64,000 nucleotides of DNA from Dipteris shenzhenensis (Eukaryota; Polypodiophyta; Polypodiopsida; Gleicheniales), in assembly GCA_047967505.1 (NCBI GenBank), contig CM106538.1, one strand, 5' to 3'. Positions 21,429 to 36,063 of this stretch are shown here, in pieces; within the stretch, counting starts at the first letter, position 1; each line of letters begins with the position of its first letter. The position numbers and the translations under genes were made by a program. The notes beneath the pieces were generated by a model. That model was not told where the DNA came from, did not search any database, and worked only from the letters and a program-made list of their open reading frames with translations.

Positions 21429-22250
21429 CTATGCATATGTATATTCTGAAATAAAGAAGCAAGAATGTGCAGAGGCATAAACCAAGATAACCTTGCCCAT
21501 TTGGATCCAAATGTAAACTTCATGGCCATGCCCACATTCTTTGCAATCTTGTCCTTTGTACGATTGCAATGTCCTCGAGTCCACTTTGCTGCAATCCATG
21601 TCTTGAATTTGTGGTGGTGCAATGGTTTGCAGACGGCCATAGCTTGATGATGTCGTTGGAGTGATGTATGTTGCATTATACCAATACACATTCTTCATTC
21701 GCAAGGAGGCCAACTTCTCCCCGGCATGCATTTGCTTACCTAAACCCTCATGAATCGCAGTGAACTTGCTTATGAATGATTCAACTGGTTCCCACTCCTC
21801 AAAGGTCCGAAGGGAAAACATCTGCCACCATGAATAAGAGCTCTTAGAAACCAAACACAAAATTTCCAAATGGACTCATTACACTTACAGGTGAAAAAGG
21901 TACATAGATAGAAAGGCTCACAGTGTGATGGTATCCTAGATTGATTGAATGATGGAGGAAGCCGCATATCTTTTCCCATGTAAACATGTTGCACTTTTGC
22001 AAGCCATCCTTTCTTCCCAAACTTGAACTTCAAGATGCGCCCCTTCGACTCATGCAAGATGTCCCCTCTCTTGCTCTTGGGAAGCTTATGTGGACCTTTG
22101 GCCGATCCTTTCATCACTATCCAGTCATTTAGGCCGTAGGTGCAAGGGATCCACTCATCCAATGCATTTCTAGTGTTGTGGAAGACACAAGAGGTCACAA
22201 CATTGCGTGGTCTTGTAGCCTTTCTCCTCACCATGCTTGTAGAGGTTGCA
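21429..22250 (-). pseudogene. Unassigned minus-strand reading frame (possible captured gene)
   Basis: The frame at about 22250-21890 gives RNALDEWIPCTYGLNDWIVM, KGPHKLPKSKRGDILHESKG and RKMRLPPS-like basic, Lys-rich sequence. A second frame, 21869-21429, gives MFSLRTFEEWEPVESFISKF, EKLASLRMKNVYWYNATYIT and KECGHGHEVYIW. Unlike the surrounding low-complexity ORFs these segments have normal amino-acid composition. A GTAAGT/GGCAG pair at about 21820-21890 looks like an intron but would join out of phase. I do not recognise the family. Confidence 0.35.
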
Positions 22251-22295
22251 ACAGCAATAATGGGACTCCTACACAAGGCAATGCAGCTCCAACAG

Positions 22296-22535
22296 AGGCA
22301 CAAAGAGGGAGAAGGAGAGGGATAGAGCAGCAGCAAGAGAGGCATAGGAGAGGGAGAAGGAGAGGGACAGAGCAGCAGCAACAGAGGCACAGGAGAGGGA
22401 GAAGGAGAGGGACAGAGCAGCAGCAACAGAGGCACAGGAGAGGGAGAAGGAAGGGACAGAGCAACAACAACAGAGGAATAGGAGAGGGAGAAGAAGAGGG
22501 ACATAGCAGCTCCAACAAAGGCACAAGAGAGGGCG
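22296..22535. repeat. 45-bp GA/CAG-rich minisatellite
   Basis: About five copies of a 45-bp unit (ggagaaggagagggacagag + cagcagcaacagaggcacag), the last copies diverged. Because 45 is a multiple of three, all six frames stay open: RHRRGRRRGTEQQQQ on the plus strand and PSPSPVPLLLLLC on the minus strand. The 338-codon minus ORF across it owes its length to this. Confidence 0.9.
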
Positions 22536-22971
22536 AGGGGAGAGAGAGAGAGAGGAGCTGCAACAAGCAGGCCAGAGCAAGAGGGAGCAGAGAAAGAGGG
22601 GGAAGAGGGAAAATACGTGGGATTTGGTTCAAATCTGAGTGATTTGGCAGGCTGGACCAGAACAGTGGGGGGCAGAGGCCCTAGAAAGAGGGAGGGGAGA
22701 AGAAAAATTCGCCACAATGGCCCTACCATCCCATTGAAGGCAGTTTTGGGCTCATGTGGGGGAGGTGCACTTGGTAGGAGGGTCAAACATGGGTTAAGAG
22801 GGGGGGGGGATGGTTTGGGTGGTCCCTAGTGTAAGGGGAGCAACCAATAGGGGCTCTCTGCAGGCCTACCCACCCTCCACCTCAACATACCATTGCCCCA
22901 CACCTTCTAGCACTCTCATTGGTACACCTCAAATCACTCTCTAATCCCTTGAAATTAGGAAACACTAATTG

Positions 22972-23006
22972 GAGGCCCTTTTGAAACCCCAATTCTCCCC
23001 TAATGG
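22972..23006 (-). repeat. Right arm of the 35-bp inverted repeat
   Basis: Pairs with 20421-20455; outside it both flanks contain a similar caaact(c)cctgagtttgag phrase (20170s and 23090s), in direct orientation. Confidence 0.75.
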
Positions 23007-23700
23007 GCCCTCAGTTTGAGCTATACTCCTTCCCTGTGCACATTTCTTGTAATCATTGACCTTGGCGTATTTGGGTATCAAACTGCCTTGAGTTTGTCTT
23101 GTTGAAGTAGATCATTCGGCTTGGTCACCTTTACTCATTGATTACCCTCTGCATTTGGTGGATGTACTCTGTGGATGTTAACACTCCTTTATTAGTCCAA
23201 TTTTTTTGGCATTGGAGGCTTGATGGTGTCAAATGTTAGACGCTAGGAATGAGCATGATGGCATGTTCCATGCTACGAACTTACATGGGGCCTCCACATA
23301 TTCCATGCTATCGCTTCCCACTGGCTTGTTGCTCATATCTTCTCTTGTTATTTCTCCACCTGGTTACAATCAAGATCAGAAGATCAACCAAGATCCCGAC
23401 AATGATCGGAGAGAACAATCTCACCTGCTATTGTTTGAATTAGTTTCTCCTCTTATTCCTGGATCCAATTACCAACAATCAGAGCTTGGCTCTATGAGTT
23501 GTGATGGCACCCTTCTGTCATAATTTGCCCCTGTACCAGAGAGCATAAGGAGAAAAGCTTGTTTTTTGGAGCTTAGCCAAACTTGAACTTAAACTTGAAC
23601 TTGCTTCTAGAGTGGAGGATCATAGCCATTAGAGACATACACATATGGTAGAAGCACACGTATGCATAACGGTTTACTTCCTGATGTTCATAGATGCGAC

Positions 23701-24223
23701 TTTCCCAACAAAATCTTCTAGGAATTACTCTTTGGCCTCAACTATGCATGGGAACAATCACACCAACCACAATTGACCATTTTGAAATTCTCCAATAGGA
23801 TTCTTAATGATTCTCTCATCTTCATTGTCTTCCTCTTGCTCACCTAGATCCTCATTTATAGACTAGTTCCTTGTGACACAACTAGATCCAATGAACATAG
23901 TATAGTCAATGACAACATCTTGACCAATCATTCATGCAGCATTCCATTCAATCCCACTCAAACTAGAGAATCTTGAACTCACCACAAGTGCAACACAAAT
24001 TGCTTAACTAGTTCATCAAGTCTATCCTCACTATCATTCACTTTTCCAACAAAACCTTCTAGTATTTTTGGGCTCAATTATGCATGGGAACAATCACACC
24101 AACTATGATTGACCATTGTGAAATTCTCCAATAGGATTCTTAAGTCATTCTTAATGATTCTCTCATATTCATTGTCTTCCTTTGCTCACCTAGATCCTCA
24201 TCTATAGACTAGTTCCTTTTGAT
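23701..24223. repeat. Two copies of an about 175-bp repeat
   Basis: 23701-23877 and 24043-24223 share atgcatgggaacaatcacac, aaattctccaataggattct and ctcacctagatcctca. The copies are separated by about 165 bp. Confidence 0.85.
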
Positions 24224-24967
24224 ACAAATAAATTGTCTCTCTCAGAACCCTCATTAGTGGCTCTATCTTTATCATCAATAAATCCTTTAACCAATGATCA
24301 ATTGGATTGAAAATAATCCTCCCACAGTGATTTACCTTAGTTGATCAGATCTTCTATCAGAAATACTTGACCTTGATCCTTTATTGTTTCGTTGCCCTTC
24401 CCAAGGACTTACACATCATTCACATCCTCATAGATATCTCTAATACACACAAAAAAGAGTCAAGAACAATGGACTTGGAGCTTTGCTCCTCAACAATTGT
24501 GGATGACTTCGGAGAACTTGTGTGGAATAGACTGGAGAACTCCCTCTACTTTTGGCTATATAGCTTGCACTTGCACTATTCTTACGTGAGGCCTACCCTC
24601 AATATGTATCCTCCTTGCTCTATTTATCTTTCTTTAATCTGAAGCCTCATTCTAGTCATAGGCATGAACTTTAGGGATCCAAGTTGGCATACTCCTCTTA
24701 AGATATTTACTTAACTAGGCAGCTCACAAATGCGCATTACTAATATCCACAACTCAATATTCCACTAACTCATTAAACAATCATTGCCTTCAGGCAGTCT
24801 AGGATCCTCATGAGTTGTGTACATAGATTGTGTAGATAGTACATAACATATACACACATGAAAAATACTAGAGAACTCCATAGCTTTCTTAGCATAGAAA
24901 CATGGAGGGGTCTCAATGGCATCATGCTCACAAAATACCCTTTGACTACAGCTGTGGGTGGCAAGAA

Positions 24968-25165
24968 CTAACATGGTGGCTATAGAAAAATACAACAGCC
25001 TCCATGTGGCCTCTAGGTGGTAGACTTACATTTGGTATGGTAATGCTAGTGCTACAAGCACTAGTTAACATGCTCACTATAGAAAAATACAACCGCCTCC
25101 ATGGGGCCTCTAGGTGGTATACTTATAATTCATCTGGTAATGCTAGTGCTACATGCACTATTATA
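24968..25165. repeat. Two-copy tandem repeat, about 97 bp
   Basis: 24968-25063 and 25065-25165 share ctatagaaaaatacaac, ggcctctaggtggta and taatgctagtgctaca. Confidence 0.85.
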
Positions 25166-25310
25166 GTGCAAATTGTAGTTGATAAGTCTCTATAGAGATG
25201 ATAGGTGGTGCAATTTTGGGTCGGGTTGAAAATTTGGACCCACCAATGTGGGTGATGGTGAAGTATCATGCTACTCAAGAAATCCAACAATGAGCACATG
25301 AGATATTGTA

Positions 25311-25650
25311 CATGTCATCATGAGCTTGCTACTAATTTTGCAAGTGCTCATCATCATGACATGCCCCCAAATAGTTTCTTGATTGGATACACCGAATCAT
25401 GCTTTTAACCTACTCAAAGAAAAAACTTTGTTTGCATTCTCAATTTCAAAGTTGGATGTCTGTCAATGCCATAATTGGATAGCATGCCCCTCAAAAAAAT
25501 CATGTTATCATGAGGTTGCTACCAAATGTAATCCCATCCACTAGTGCTCATCATTGTGCAAAAGAATGCCTTGATTGGATACACCATATCATGATTTGAC
25601 CTTACTCAAGAAAAATATTCTACATATTATTTATATTCTCGAGAGTTAGA
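25311..25650. repeat. Diverged two-copy repeat, about 187 bp
   Basis: tcatcatgagcttgctac...cttgattggatacacc at 25316 recurs as ttatcatgaggttgctac...cttgattggatacacc at about 25506. Confidence 0.7.
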
Positions 25651-25889
25651 TATCCTTCAAGATCACAGATGCTGATGACTTCATCATTTGTACTATTGGG
25701 TTTATTGTGATCATGCATGCATGTATGTATGTATGCAGGCACATCATTCCATTGTTGTTAAATTTCTTTTGATACTATTTGTTGATAGTTCCGCTGACAA
25801 GTGACCTACATTCATGACATAGTTTGGCTTTAGTTGTCTTAGCAACAACATACATATATACATGCAAGTGTATCTACATGTGTAGATAC

Positions 25890-26158
25890 ACAGTTGCACG
25901 TGTGCATGCGTGGGAACACATGTATGTACGCACAATATGTATGTTAGTGAAGGGTGCCATTTTTGTGAAATCTCTTGCACATTGGTACTATTCATTATAA
26001 TTATACATGCATACTATTACACATGTGGGAACGCACGCGCGCATGTGCACACACACAATGATTGTATGTATGTGTGTTAGTGGAGGGTGCCATTGTTGTG
26101 AAATCTCTAGTTGCCCATTGGTACTATTCATTATAATTATATATACATACTATTACAC
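25890..26158. repeat. Diverged two-copy repeat, about 125 bp, with CATG/ACGC words
   Basis: The block ending gtgaaatctctt...ttggtactattcattataat at about 26000 recurs ending at about 26140. Purine-pyrimidine alternation (gcacgcgcgcatgtgcacac) lies between the copies. Confidence 0.75.
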
Positions 26159-26159
26159 C

Positions 26160-28160
26160 AATCAATGTTAGCATGGATACACACTATTTGATCAAGTTAT
26201 TGCTCATGAAATCCATGCTTTTACAAAAATGTGAAGTGTAAAGTTTGCCAAAGGAGCCAATATAATATTTCAAAAATGTGAAGTGTAAAGTTTGCCAAAT
26301 CACATTTCGAGACAAGTAACAAGACAAATACATACTTTGGATGTTAAGTAAAAGGTTTTCCACAAAAGGTTATGCATTTGCCATAATAGATGTCCATGTG
26401 AATTTCATTTAAGGAATATTTAAATGTTTATACAATCAAGATACTAATAGCTTTCAAGCTATCTTGGTTTAATATTGCTTCCTTTTTCAAAGGAAAAGTT
26501 TTCAATTTCATTAATAGATGTAAAAATCCACCAATAGCTTTCAAGCTATCTTCGCTTCCTTTTTCACATTTCAAGTTAACCGTAAGGAAAGTTAGCTCCT
26601 TTCAATCCATCTATCCCTTTCTATTAGGTCCTTTCAACTTTTCAAAGCATGAAACAAAGTTTTATATCTAGATCTATATGAGTGCAAAACATTTCTTTGA
26701 TTTGAAGAGTTGAAATCAAAAGACGATCTTTGGGACTACTATATACCAAAAAGTGATCATTTCCAAATTGTTTATCTATTTTATAAAATTATGCATGTAA
26801 TTATGGTCATAGAGCTAGCTGGTCACTAGAGACTCACTGTTTTTAATTGTAAAGGTCGGAGACAAAAAGACATCTAAATACTCACAAGAAGGTATAACCC
26901 TTTAGGTTCTTGCCACCAGGAATGCTTCTTTAATATCCTGGGCATTTTCAATATACTTCTTGGTATTTAAAATTTTGTGAAAGTGTACAAAATCATGAGT
27001 CTTCTCTCTCTAGAGAGAAGATTCCCAAAAAGAGATGCTGACTACACGATAATGTGATGTTTACATTACGACAAAATATATATACAAATCAACTCAAATA
27101 AAATATTACAAATTAGGCATAGACTCCACGCTAAAGTGGCACATCACAAATGCTTTTTGCAAATCCAAGAATACCACACTTGGAATCATTGTGTAACTTC
27201 AACCGTGGCACCATGTTTGCTAAATATTATTAAGGTCACACAATGGGCCTTTGATCAATCTACTATGAGCTGACCCAAGGTATAAGTTTTTCTAAATAAA
27301 AAAAACAATGGACGAGAGCAGCTCCTCTCCATCATGACTAGACCTTAGCATCATCACATTTTGATGAGCTATGTGAGGCAGTAATGCAAATAATTCTAAA
27401 TCTACTTAGGACCATCATCTTGAATGGGGTGGCTTTTAAAATTATGAGTCTTTGAAGATCCTGCAGCAAAAATGGAAATTCGAACGACTCCATACATTGC
27501 AAATGGCTTCCTTCTCTCTTGTAAAGTTTGATTTCATGTCTCTATATAGAGGCCATTATTTATAGAACTTTTTTCCTTCCATTCTTTGTCGTAGATAACA
27601 TCTACTCAACCACAGCTCGCAGATATCCTCTTTCATTATTTATGGCCAAACTAGACAGCTTTCTATCATGTAACTCTACAGAGTGAACGCTTAGTATTGA
27701 TAGTTTCAAACTGCTTAGCCTTTGTTTTATCATCTTGTAAAAGACAGCAAGGATGTAAAATTTTCCCCATTCGGAACTTCATCCAGCAATGAATAGGAAG
27801 TTTATAACAGTAAAATTATCCAAGACTATATTAACATGGATACTTGTATATGGAACCCAAAACACCCAAGAAATGATATGCCTTTCAAATTTACATTGTA
27901 ATGAGAAATAAGGTTGAGATTCCAGGACAAGGATGTTGTATCTTTCCATACTATTTCTTGACACTTTATCAGCGGAATCCAGCAGAGCCTTTTGCATCTA
28001 CAGAAGCTAAAAAACGTGTGTGAGACAATGTACAGTGAGCTTTGCTTTGGAACCCATGGCTATAAATTTCGGAAAAATGAGGCCGAGGTTCAGAAGCTGT
28101 GCGAAGGCTTTCAAGCTGTGCAAAGTCTTTCAAGCGTGCAATTTCTGAGTTGTAGAGGAA
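26160..28160. other. No gene recognised
   Basis: Contains a duplicated phrase aaaatgtgaagtgtaaagtt (26226 and 26273) and aatagctttcaagctatctt (26447 and 26532). A minus-strand phrase VVFLDLQKAF near 27150 faintly recalls a LINE RT block but is isolated. The 3' UTR of the ACL5-like gene must lie within the right end, but no clear poly(A) signal was found. Confidence 0.5.
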
Positions 28161-28165
28161 AATAT

Positions 28166-31442
<3,277 letters not shown>

Positions 31443-31558
31443 GGCTATGGCGATGGAACTCGAAGCTATGCTGTGCAGGGTGGTGATGAAGAAGAAGAAG
31501 CAGCAGAGAGTATACACTGAGAGCGATAGGTTTGTGTGTCTGTAATAATAAGCAAAAT

Positions 31559-31566
31559 CCTTTATA
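31559..31566 (-). promoter_or_regulatory. TATA-like box of the ACL5-like gene
   Basis: TATAAAGG on the minus strand, about 117 bp before the chosen ATG. This implies a leader of roughly 85 nt rich in CTT/CTG. No experimental start site is available. Confidence 0.5.
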
Positions 31567-31569
31567 TTA

Positions 31570-32920
31570 AGTTTATAAGTACTTTCTACATCCTTTGAAT
31601 TGTGTACCCTTAGCCCCTATTTTTATACTGCCTCGCCTCGGTTGCCCCGCTGGCCTTCCCCTTGCCACCTGGACCCCACGTCGACCCCCCCCACTCTTCC
31701 ACCCCTGTTATTATGACGGCTATTATCAAACCCTTGTGTCGTTCTCATTCCTTTTAACCCCTCCACGTCATCCAACCGCGGCCTCCGGCCCCCAATTTCC
31801 GGCCGTCCTTTTCGCGCTTTTTGCCGCGTGGCCCCCGTCCCGGCTTGGAAGCGTGCAGGTAATGCTGGCGTCACGCCCCACGTGGACCGTGCCGGGATTC
31901 CATCCCGTCCCCGCCGGCCGTCTATCTGGACCACGGATAAGTATCACGATCCCCCGGCTGCCCGGGCGTGCGCCTGCACCCCACCCGGCCTATCCCATCA
32001 TGCCTGCCCGCCCCGCCCCAGCATGGCAGACAACGCCCGGGCAGACAGTGCCGCCGGCTGCCCCCACCGCGAAAGTATCACGACGGGCGAAGTAGGTGGG
32101 AGCGCACGTGTAGGCTCATGGATCGCCCGTGCTAGCCCTAAGACTAGCCCTCGTAGGCTACTAGTCCTTCATGGTACTACTGTCTACATCCCTATGATCT
32201 ATCGTGCGGCCTTATCGATGTATGCAGTTGGATTTTTCATCATTTCATGATTCATCATATTTCAATTCGCGCGTGCCTGCCACTAGATCGTGCCATCCCG
32301 TTGGTCGTTTGCATGGACCTTGGCCATATTTATATCTTTGCCAATTTAGCCGGCGATTTGGCGGCTAAATGCACCCACGTTGACTGCGTGTCATGTCTGT
32401 CCACCCCTGCAAGCGACGCCCCTAAACCCCTAGTCAACCCCTGCCCCAGCCAGTCCTGTCTCGCCGCGTGGCCGAATCTACATGCATGTTTGCCAGCGTG
32501 GCGTGGACGTGGCACGGGCCCCTCCCCCGCCCCTCCCCCCCCCAAAGCCGAATCCTAATTGGAAACTCCATCTTTTGCGGCTATAATCATTACGGCTCCT
32601 TTCTTTTTTACCCGACCCATTTAGTTTGAACTTCGAAAAGTTTATAGCAGATGCGGAATGTGGGATCTTGGATTCCGTGAATCCAATTCAAATCCGAACA
32701 GCACGAGCACGATTTTCAAAGAATCCGGCAGCACTTGGATCAGCTTTTATATCATCCCGCTGTAGCATTGGCCCTCGCCGGGAATATTCGCCGGGAATCG
32801 AGAGGCCGAAGCACGCTCGCATCGCCGGCATTGATTCCGGTAATACTCGCGTGGACCCCCTTGCTCGCACGCCTAATGCCTTATCAATATTGTTATTAGC
32901 CCCCTCTTAACCGCCTTTAT
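31570..32920. other. GC-rich region upstream of the ACL5-like gene
   Basis: About 31600-32550 is C+G-rich with many CpG and CCCGG words, unlike the AT-rich surroundings; 32600-32900 is intermediate. Several medium ORFs occur in every frame as expected from composition and none has a recognisable motif. It could be a CpG-dense promoter region or an unrecognised mobile insertion. Confidence 0.5.
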
Positions 32921-33289
32921 CATGCCACGTCACCACCCAATAACTACCTTTGCATGGCAACCAGATGGAGTCACTTGTTTCCACGAAACAACACATGCGC
33001 ATGTCACTCTCAGTCCATAAAAAGTGAATTATATGTCCTAAAAAAAATTGTATGTAGGAACTCGTCACTAACATAGTTAACGTGTGCTTAGAATTTTGAA
33101 ATCTCTCTCAAGAACCCTAAAAGTAAAATACTTGAAAAAATCCTTGTATTGTAAGGATATCATTTCTTTTGTTGAGTGACGTCCACTCGTGCTAGCTCCA
33201 TGTACGTACCAATCTACAACGGACTTTATATCATAAATGCAAGAGAATCCAATGTCTTAAAAATGGCCCAAGTAGTCCGCTTATGAAGC

Positions 33290-33890
33290 TTTATTAATGT
33301 TTTTTTCTTTTGGGGAGCAAACGGTAAAAGGGCATCCCTGTTTGATTGACTACATTAAAGGGAAAGGCTTGCTCATTTCACCATTGACACCAATTTTGGT
33401 TGATGCATTAGTTACCAGGAGCTTCATATAAGAGTAAAAAAGAGGTCCCAAGCTAAAGCTTTGGCTGCAGTTTGGCAAAGATTTTATAACTACAGTTCAA
33501 CATAGTGAGGGGTCTCCAATTCCTAAGTTCATCCTTATGTCCTTCTTTGGGAATGAGCTCAATAACCCTTCCATTGATATGGGTAGGCAGAGCTCGATTC
33601 TTGACACTTTCTTGCCAAAGGAGGAGAAGATAAGGCCCAATCACCTCCAAGAATGCTTTATAAAACTCAATAGGCAATCCATCCTCTCGAGGGGTTTTCC
33701 CATCAGCCATGACAGAAACCACCTCTTTAAGTTCTTCCAGGGAGAGATATCTCTCCAGAAAGACCATATCAAACCTCTGTACAATGTTCTCTCTCATAGC
33801 CTAGCAGAGATTTCTAGCCCTCTGCACCTCCTCATTTGGTACAATAGTAGAGGAAAGCAGAGATTGGTACAACTTTATTAATATTCAAAA
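33290..33890 (-). pseudogene. LINE (L1-type) reverse transcriptase remnant
   Basis: The 114-codon frame 33797-33453 reads SLEELKEVVSVMADGKTPRE DGLPIEFYKAF then GRVIELIPKEGHKDELRNWR PLTMLNCSYKIFAKL, the first RT blocks of plant L1 elements (GKxPGxDGxPxEFYK and IPK..RPISLLN..YKI). After a deletion, 33440-33330 gives KIGVNGEMSKPF and IKQGCPF, the later NG..S..F....RQGCPLSP block with the catalytic YADD not visible. Frameshifts and the deletion mark it as dead. Confidence 0.85.
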
Positions 33891-34129
33891 GGAAGAAATT
33901 ATAGCCTCCTAAAACTGGGTGGCAACTCCAAAATTGGCTTATGTAAAGTTCTTCATAACTTCCGAGTGAGCTTGCTTGAAATTTGAATTTTCTTGGCATA
34001 AAATCCAAGCGTGACTCTTAAACTAGCCAAAATATCCTTTAATAGAGATGCATCCTTCTGAATCTTCTTGAAGATCACTTTGTTACGGAACTGTGATTGC
34101 TTGATCTAGTTGCTAGACATCCCAAATAG

Positions 34130-34370
34130 CATAATTGAGTTTAACTTTGTCACCTAGTATTGCAATTTTCCATGTGACCATGATTACAATATCAGCATTA
34201 CTCCCAATTTTAGTCCACGCATTCCTGACTCTATTATATTCCCATAATAGATGGTAGTGCGTCTCCTTTTTAATCCACAAAGAGGACAACAAAGGGAAAT
34301 ATATAAGTTCCCTTTGGCCAATCTAGCTCTTATCGGTGACTTCCAAGCAATAACCTTCTAAAGGAAAAAA
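34130..34370 (-). pseudogene. LINE C-terminal zf-RVT domain remnant
   Basis: Minus-strand frames give IAWKSPIRARLAKGNLYISL CCPLCG, then with a one-base shift KKETHYHLLWEYNRVRNAWT KIG. The CPLCG...ET..HLL..C......W layout is the zinc-binding end of plant L1 RT proteins, here with the third Cys replaced by Tyr. It lies upstream of the RT remnant on the same strand, the reverse of the normal order, so it belongs to another copy or was rearranged. Confidence 0.6.
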
Positions 34371-34410
34371 CTTAGTATGAGTGAGGGAGCCGCTTTCCAT
34401 GTTCATAACT

Positions 34411-34439
34411 ATGTGTGTGTGTGTGTGTGTGTGTGTGTT

Positions 34440-34500
<61 letters not shown>
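34411..34500. repeat. (GT)14(GA)n compound microsatellite
   Basis: GT at 34411-34438, GA at 34441-34500. Open frames across it are artefacts. Confidence 0.95.
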
Positions 34501-34504
<4 letters not shown>

Positions 34505-34631
34505 TGCGTGCACATGCACTTGCACACACACAAGTGCATGCACATGGGCATGCATGCGTGTACATACACATGTAAAATAATATATTTTTTTGTATAAAAC
34601 TTTCACTATTGGAATCCTCCCCATTCAAACC

Positions 34632-34857
34632 AACACTATGTTAGGTCATTTGGGAATTTCCAATATGGTTAAGATTTGGACACATGGTCAAATCTTAACC
34701 CTTTACCTGAAACTAGAATCCACTATAAACAATATATTAGGGAATCCTTCCAAGGCCCTTTTCAAATAAATGGTTAAGATTTAGCCACATGGTCAAATCT
34801 CAATCCCTTATTTGAAAGTGGGACTTAGGAGATTCCCCAATTTCCTAATATAGTGTT
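34632..34857. mobile_element. MITE with about 30-bp terminal inverted repeats
   Basis: Left end AACACTATGTTAGGTCATTT and the reverse complement of the right end AACACTATATTAGGAAATTG match over about 30 bp with five differences. AACC flanks both sides as a possible 4-bp target duplication. Inside are two copies of ggttaagattt...cacatggtcaaatct, the first a perfect 12-bp-arm hairpin. No coding capacity. Confidence 0.7.
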
Positions 34858-34869
34858 AACCCCCTTTAT

Positions 34870-36017
34870 TTAAAAAAACCACATGTTTTATGATCACTAA
34901 ATTGCCCATGTAACTTTGACTAAACCCATGTGCATAAGTACTAATAGGAGAGTTTTTGGAAGCCTTTATCTCCCTTGGTTTATCTCGTAATAGGAAACAT
35001 GGTAGCAATAGCTCCCTCAATTCCTAACATAAATTGTAAAGAGTAGTAGATTACCATGTGTGGAGAGCATATATCATCATGATAGTGATTTCTTGAGCCA
35101 TATACACATAGTGCATAGCCAATTGTTCAATCTCCTTATTCTTGAGATGAATGGAGAACAAGTGGAAATTTGAAACTTTAGTCTCCTCATTATTGAAACA
35201 AACATAAATCAAGAAAACTAGGGAGGGAAACTTGGATCCCTGTAATGCAATATTATATAACAATGAAGCAAATTCTTTATATAATGTGGACTTTGGTATG
35301 TCTCTTTTCCAACACTTCATACATTGCCTTTTTGGCTCAAGTTCCAAATCCCCTCCTAGATTGACTTGTCATGGCATGCACTTCTCCTTGGAATCCTCTT
35401 AGATCGTGTGCTCTTCTACTATGGTGGCCAACATGGCCTCTTCAGCTCCTAATTTATAATATGTGTGTTCCAGACACTGATGTCTCTGGCTCATTTTCCA
35501 TACTTCACTAGCTTCTTTTATCAAGATGATTGTTCTCAGATCTCATTTCCCCTTTTCCAAGAATCAATCTTGAATATAGTATTGGTTCTAATACATGGCC
35601 TACAAGGATTTCAAATTACCTCTATCATCTTCTCCATTCTTAGGAGCTGTGTGGCCGTCCACTCTTTTTTAAAGTTGAATTTATCTTTTGTCAAGATGCA
35701 TCCCTATTAGATCATGGAAGGATCATCGATCATCTATGTCTCCTTCGATAGTCCTATTTGGAACCAAGGGACTCACTATGTATCTAGCATGTATGTTCAA
35801 GGGCATAATATAAATACCGTTAGCTTATGTAAATAGCTACTTTATCTTGAACTATCATAAACTTTATTTTTGATAAATGTATGTGCTATCTTACATATTC
35901 TAGCTTATTTCTTAGTGAACACCCTGTGTTTTGGATGACCTAGGCATGCATTGGACATTTAGCATGGGACTTGAGTCTAGAACTTATACTATTATTATAT
36001 CCTTTTGCTACTACTAC

Positions 36018-36063
<46 letters not shown>

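Noticed and set aside
27080-27210. Minus-strand phrase VVFLDLQKAF resembling a LINE or gypsy RT block
   Set aside because: Isolated ten-residue match with stops on both sides and no neighbouring RT motif.
31595-32558. Several 100-166-codon ORFs upstream of the ACL5-like gene
   Set aside because: High GC keeps all frames open; no motif, no consistent codon pattern and no splice support.
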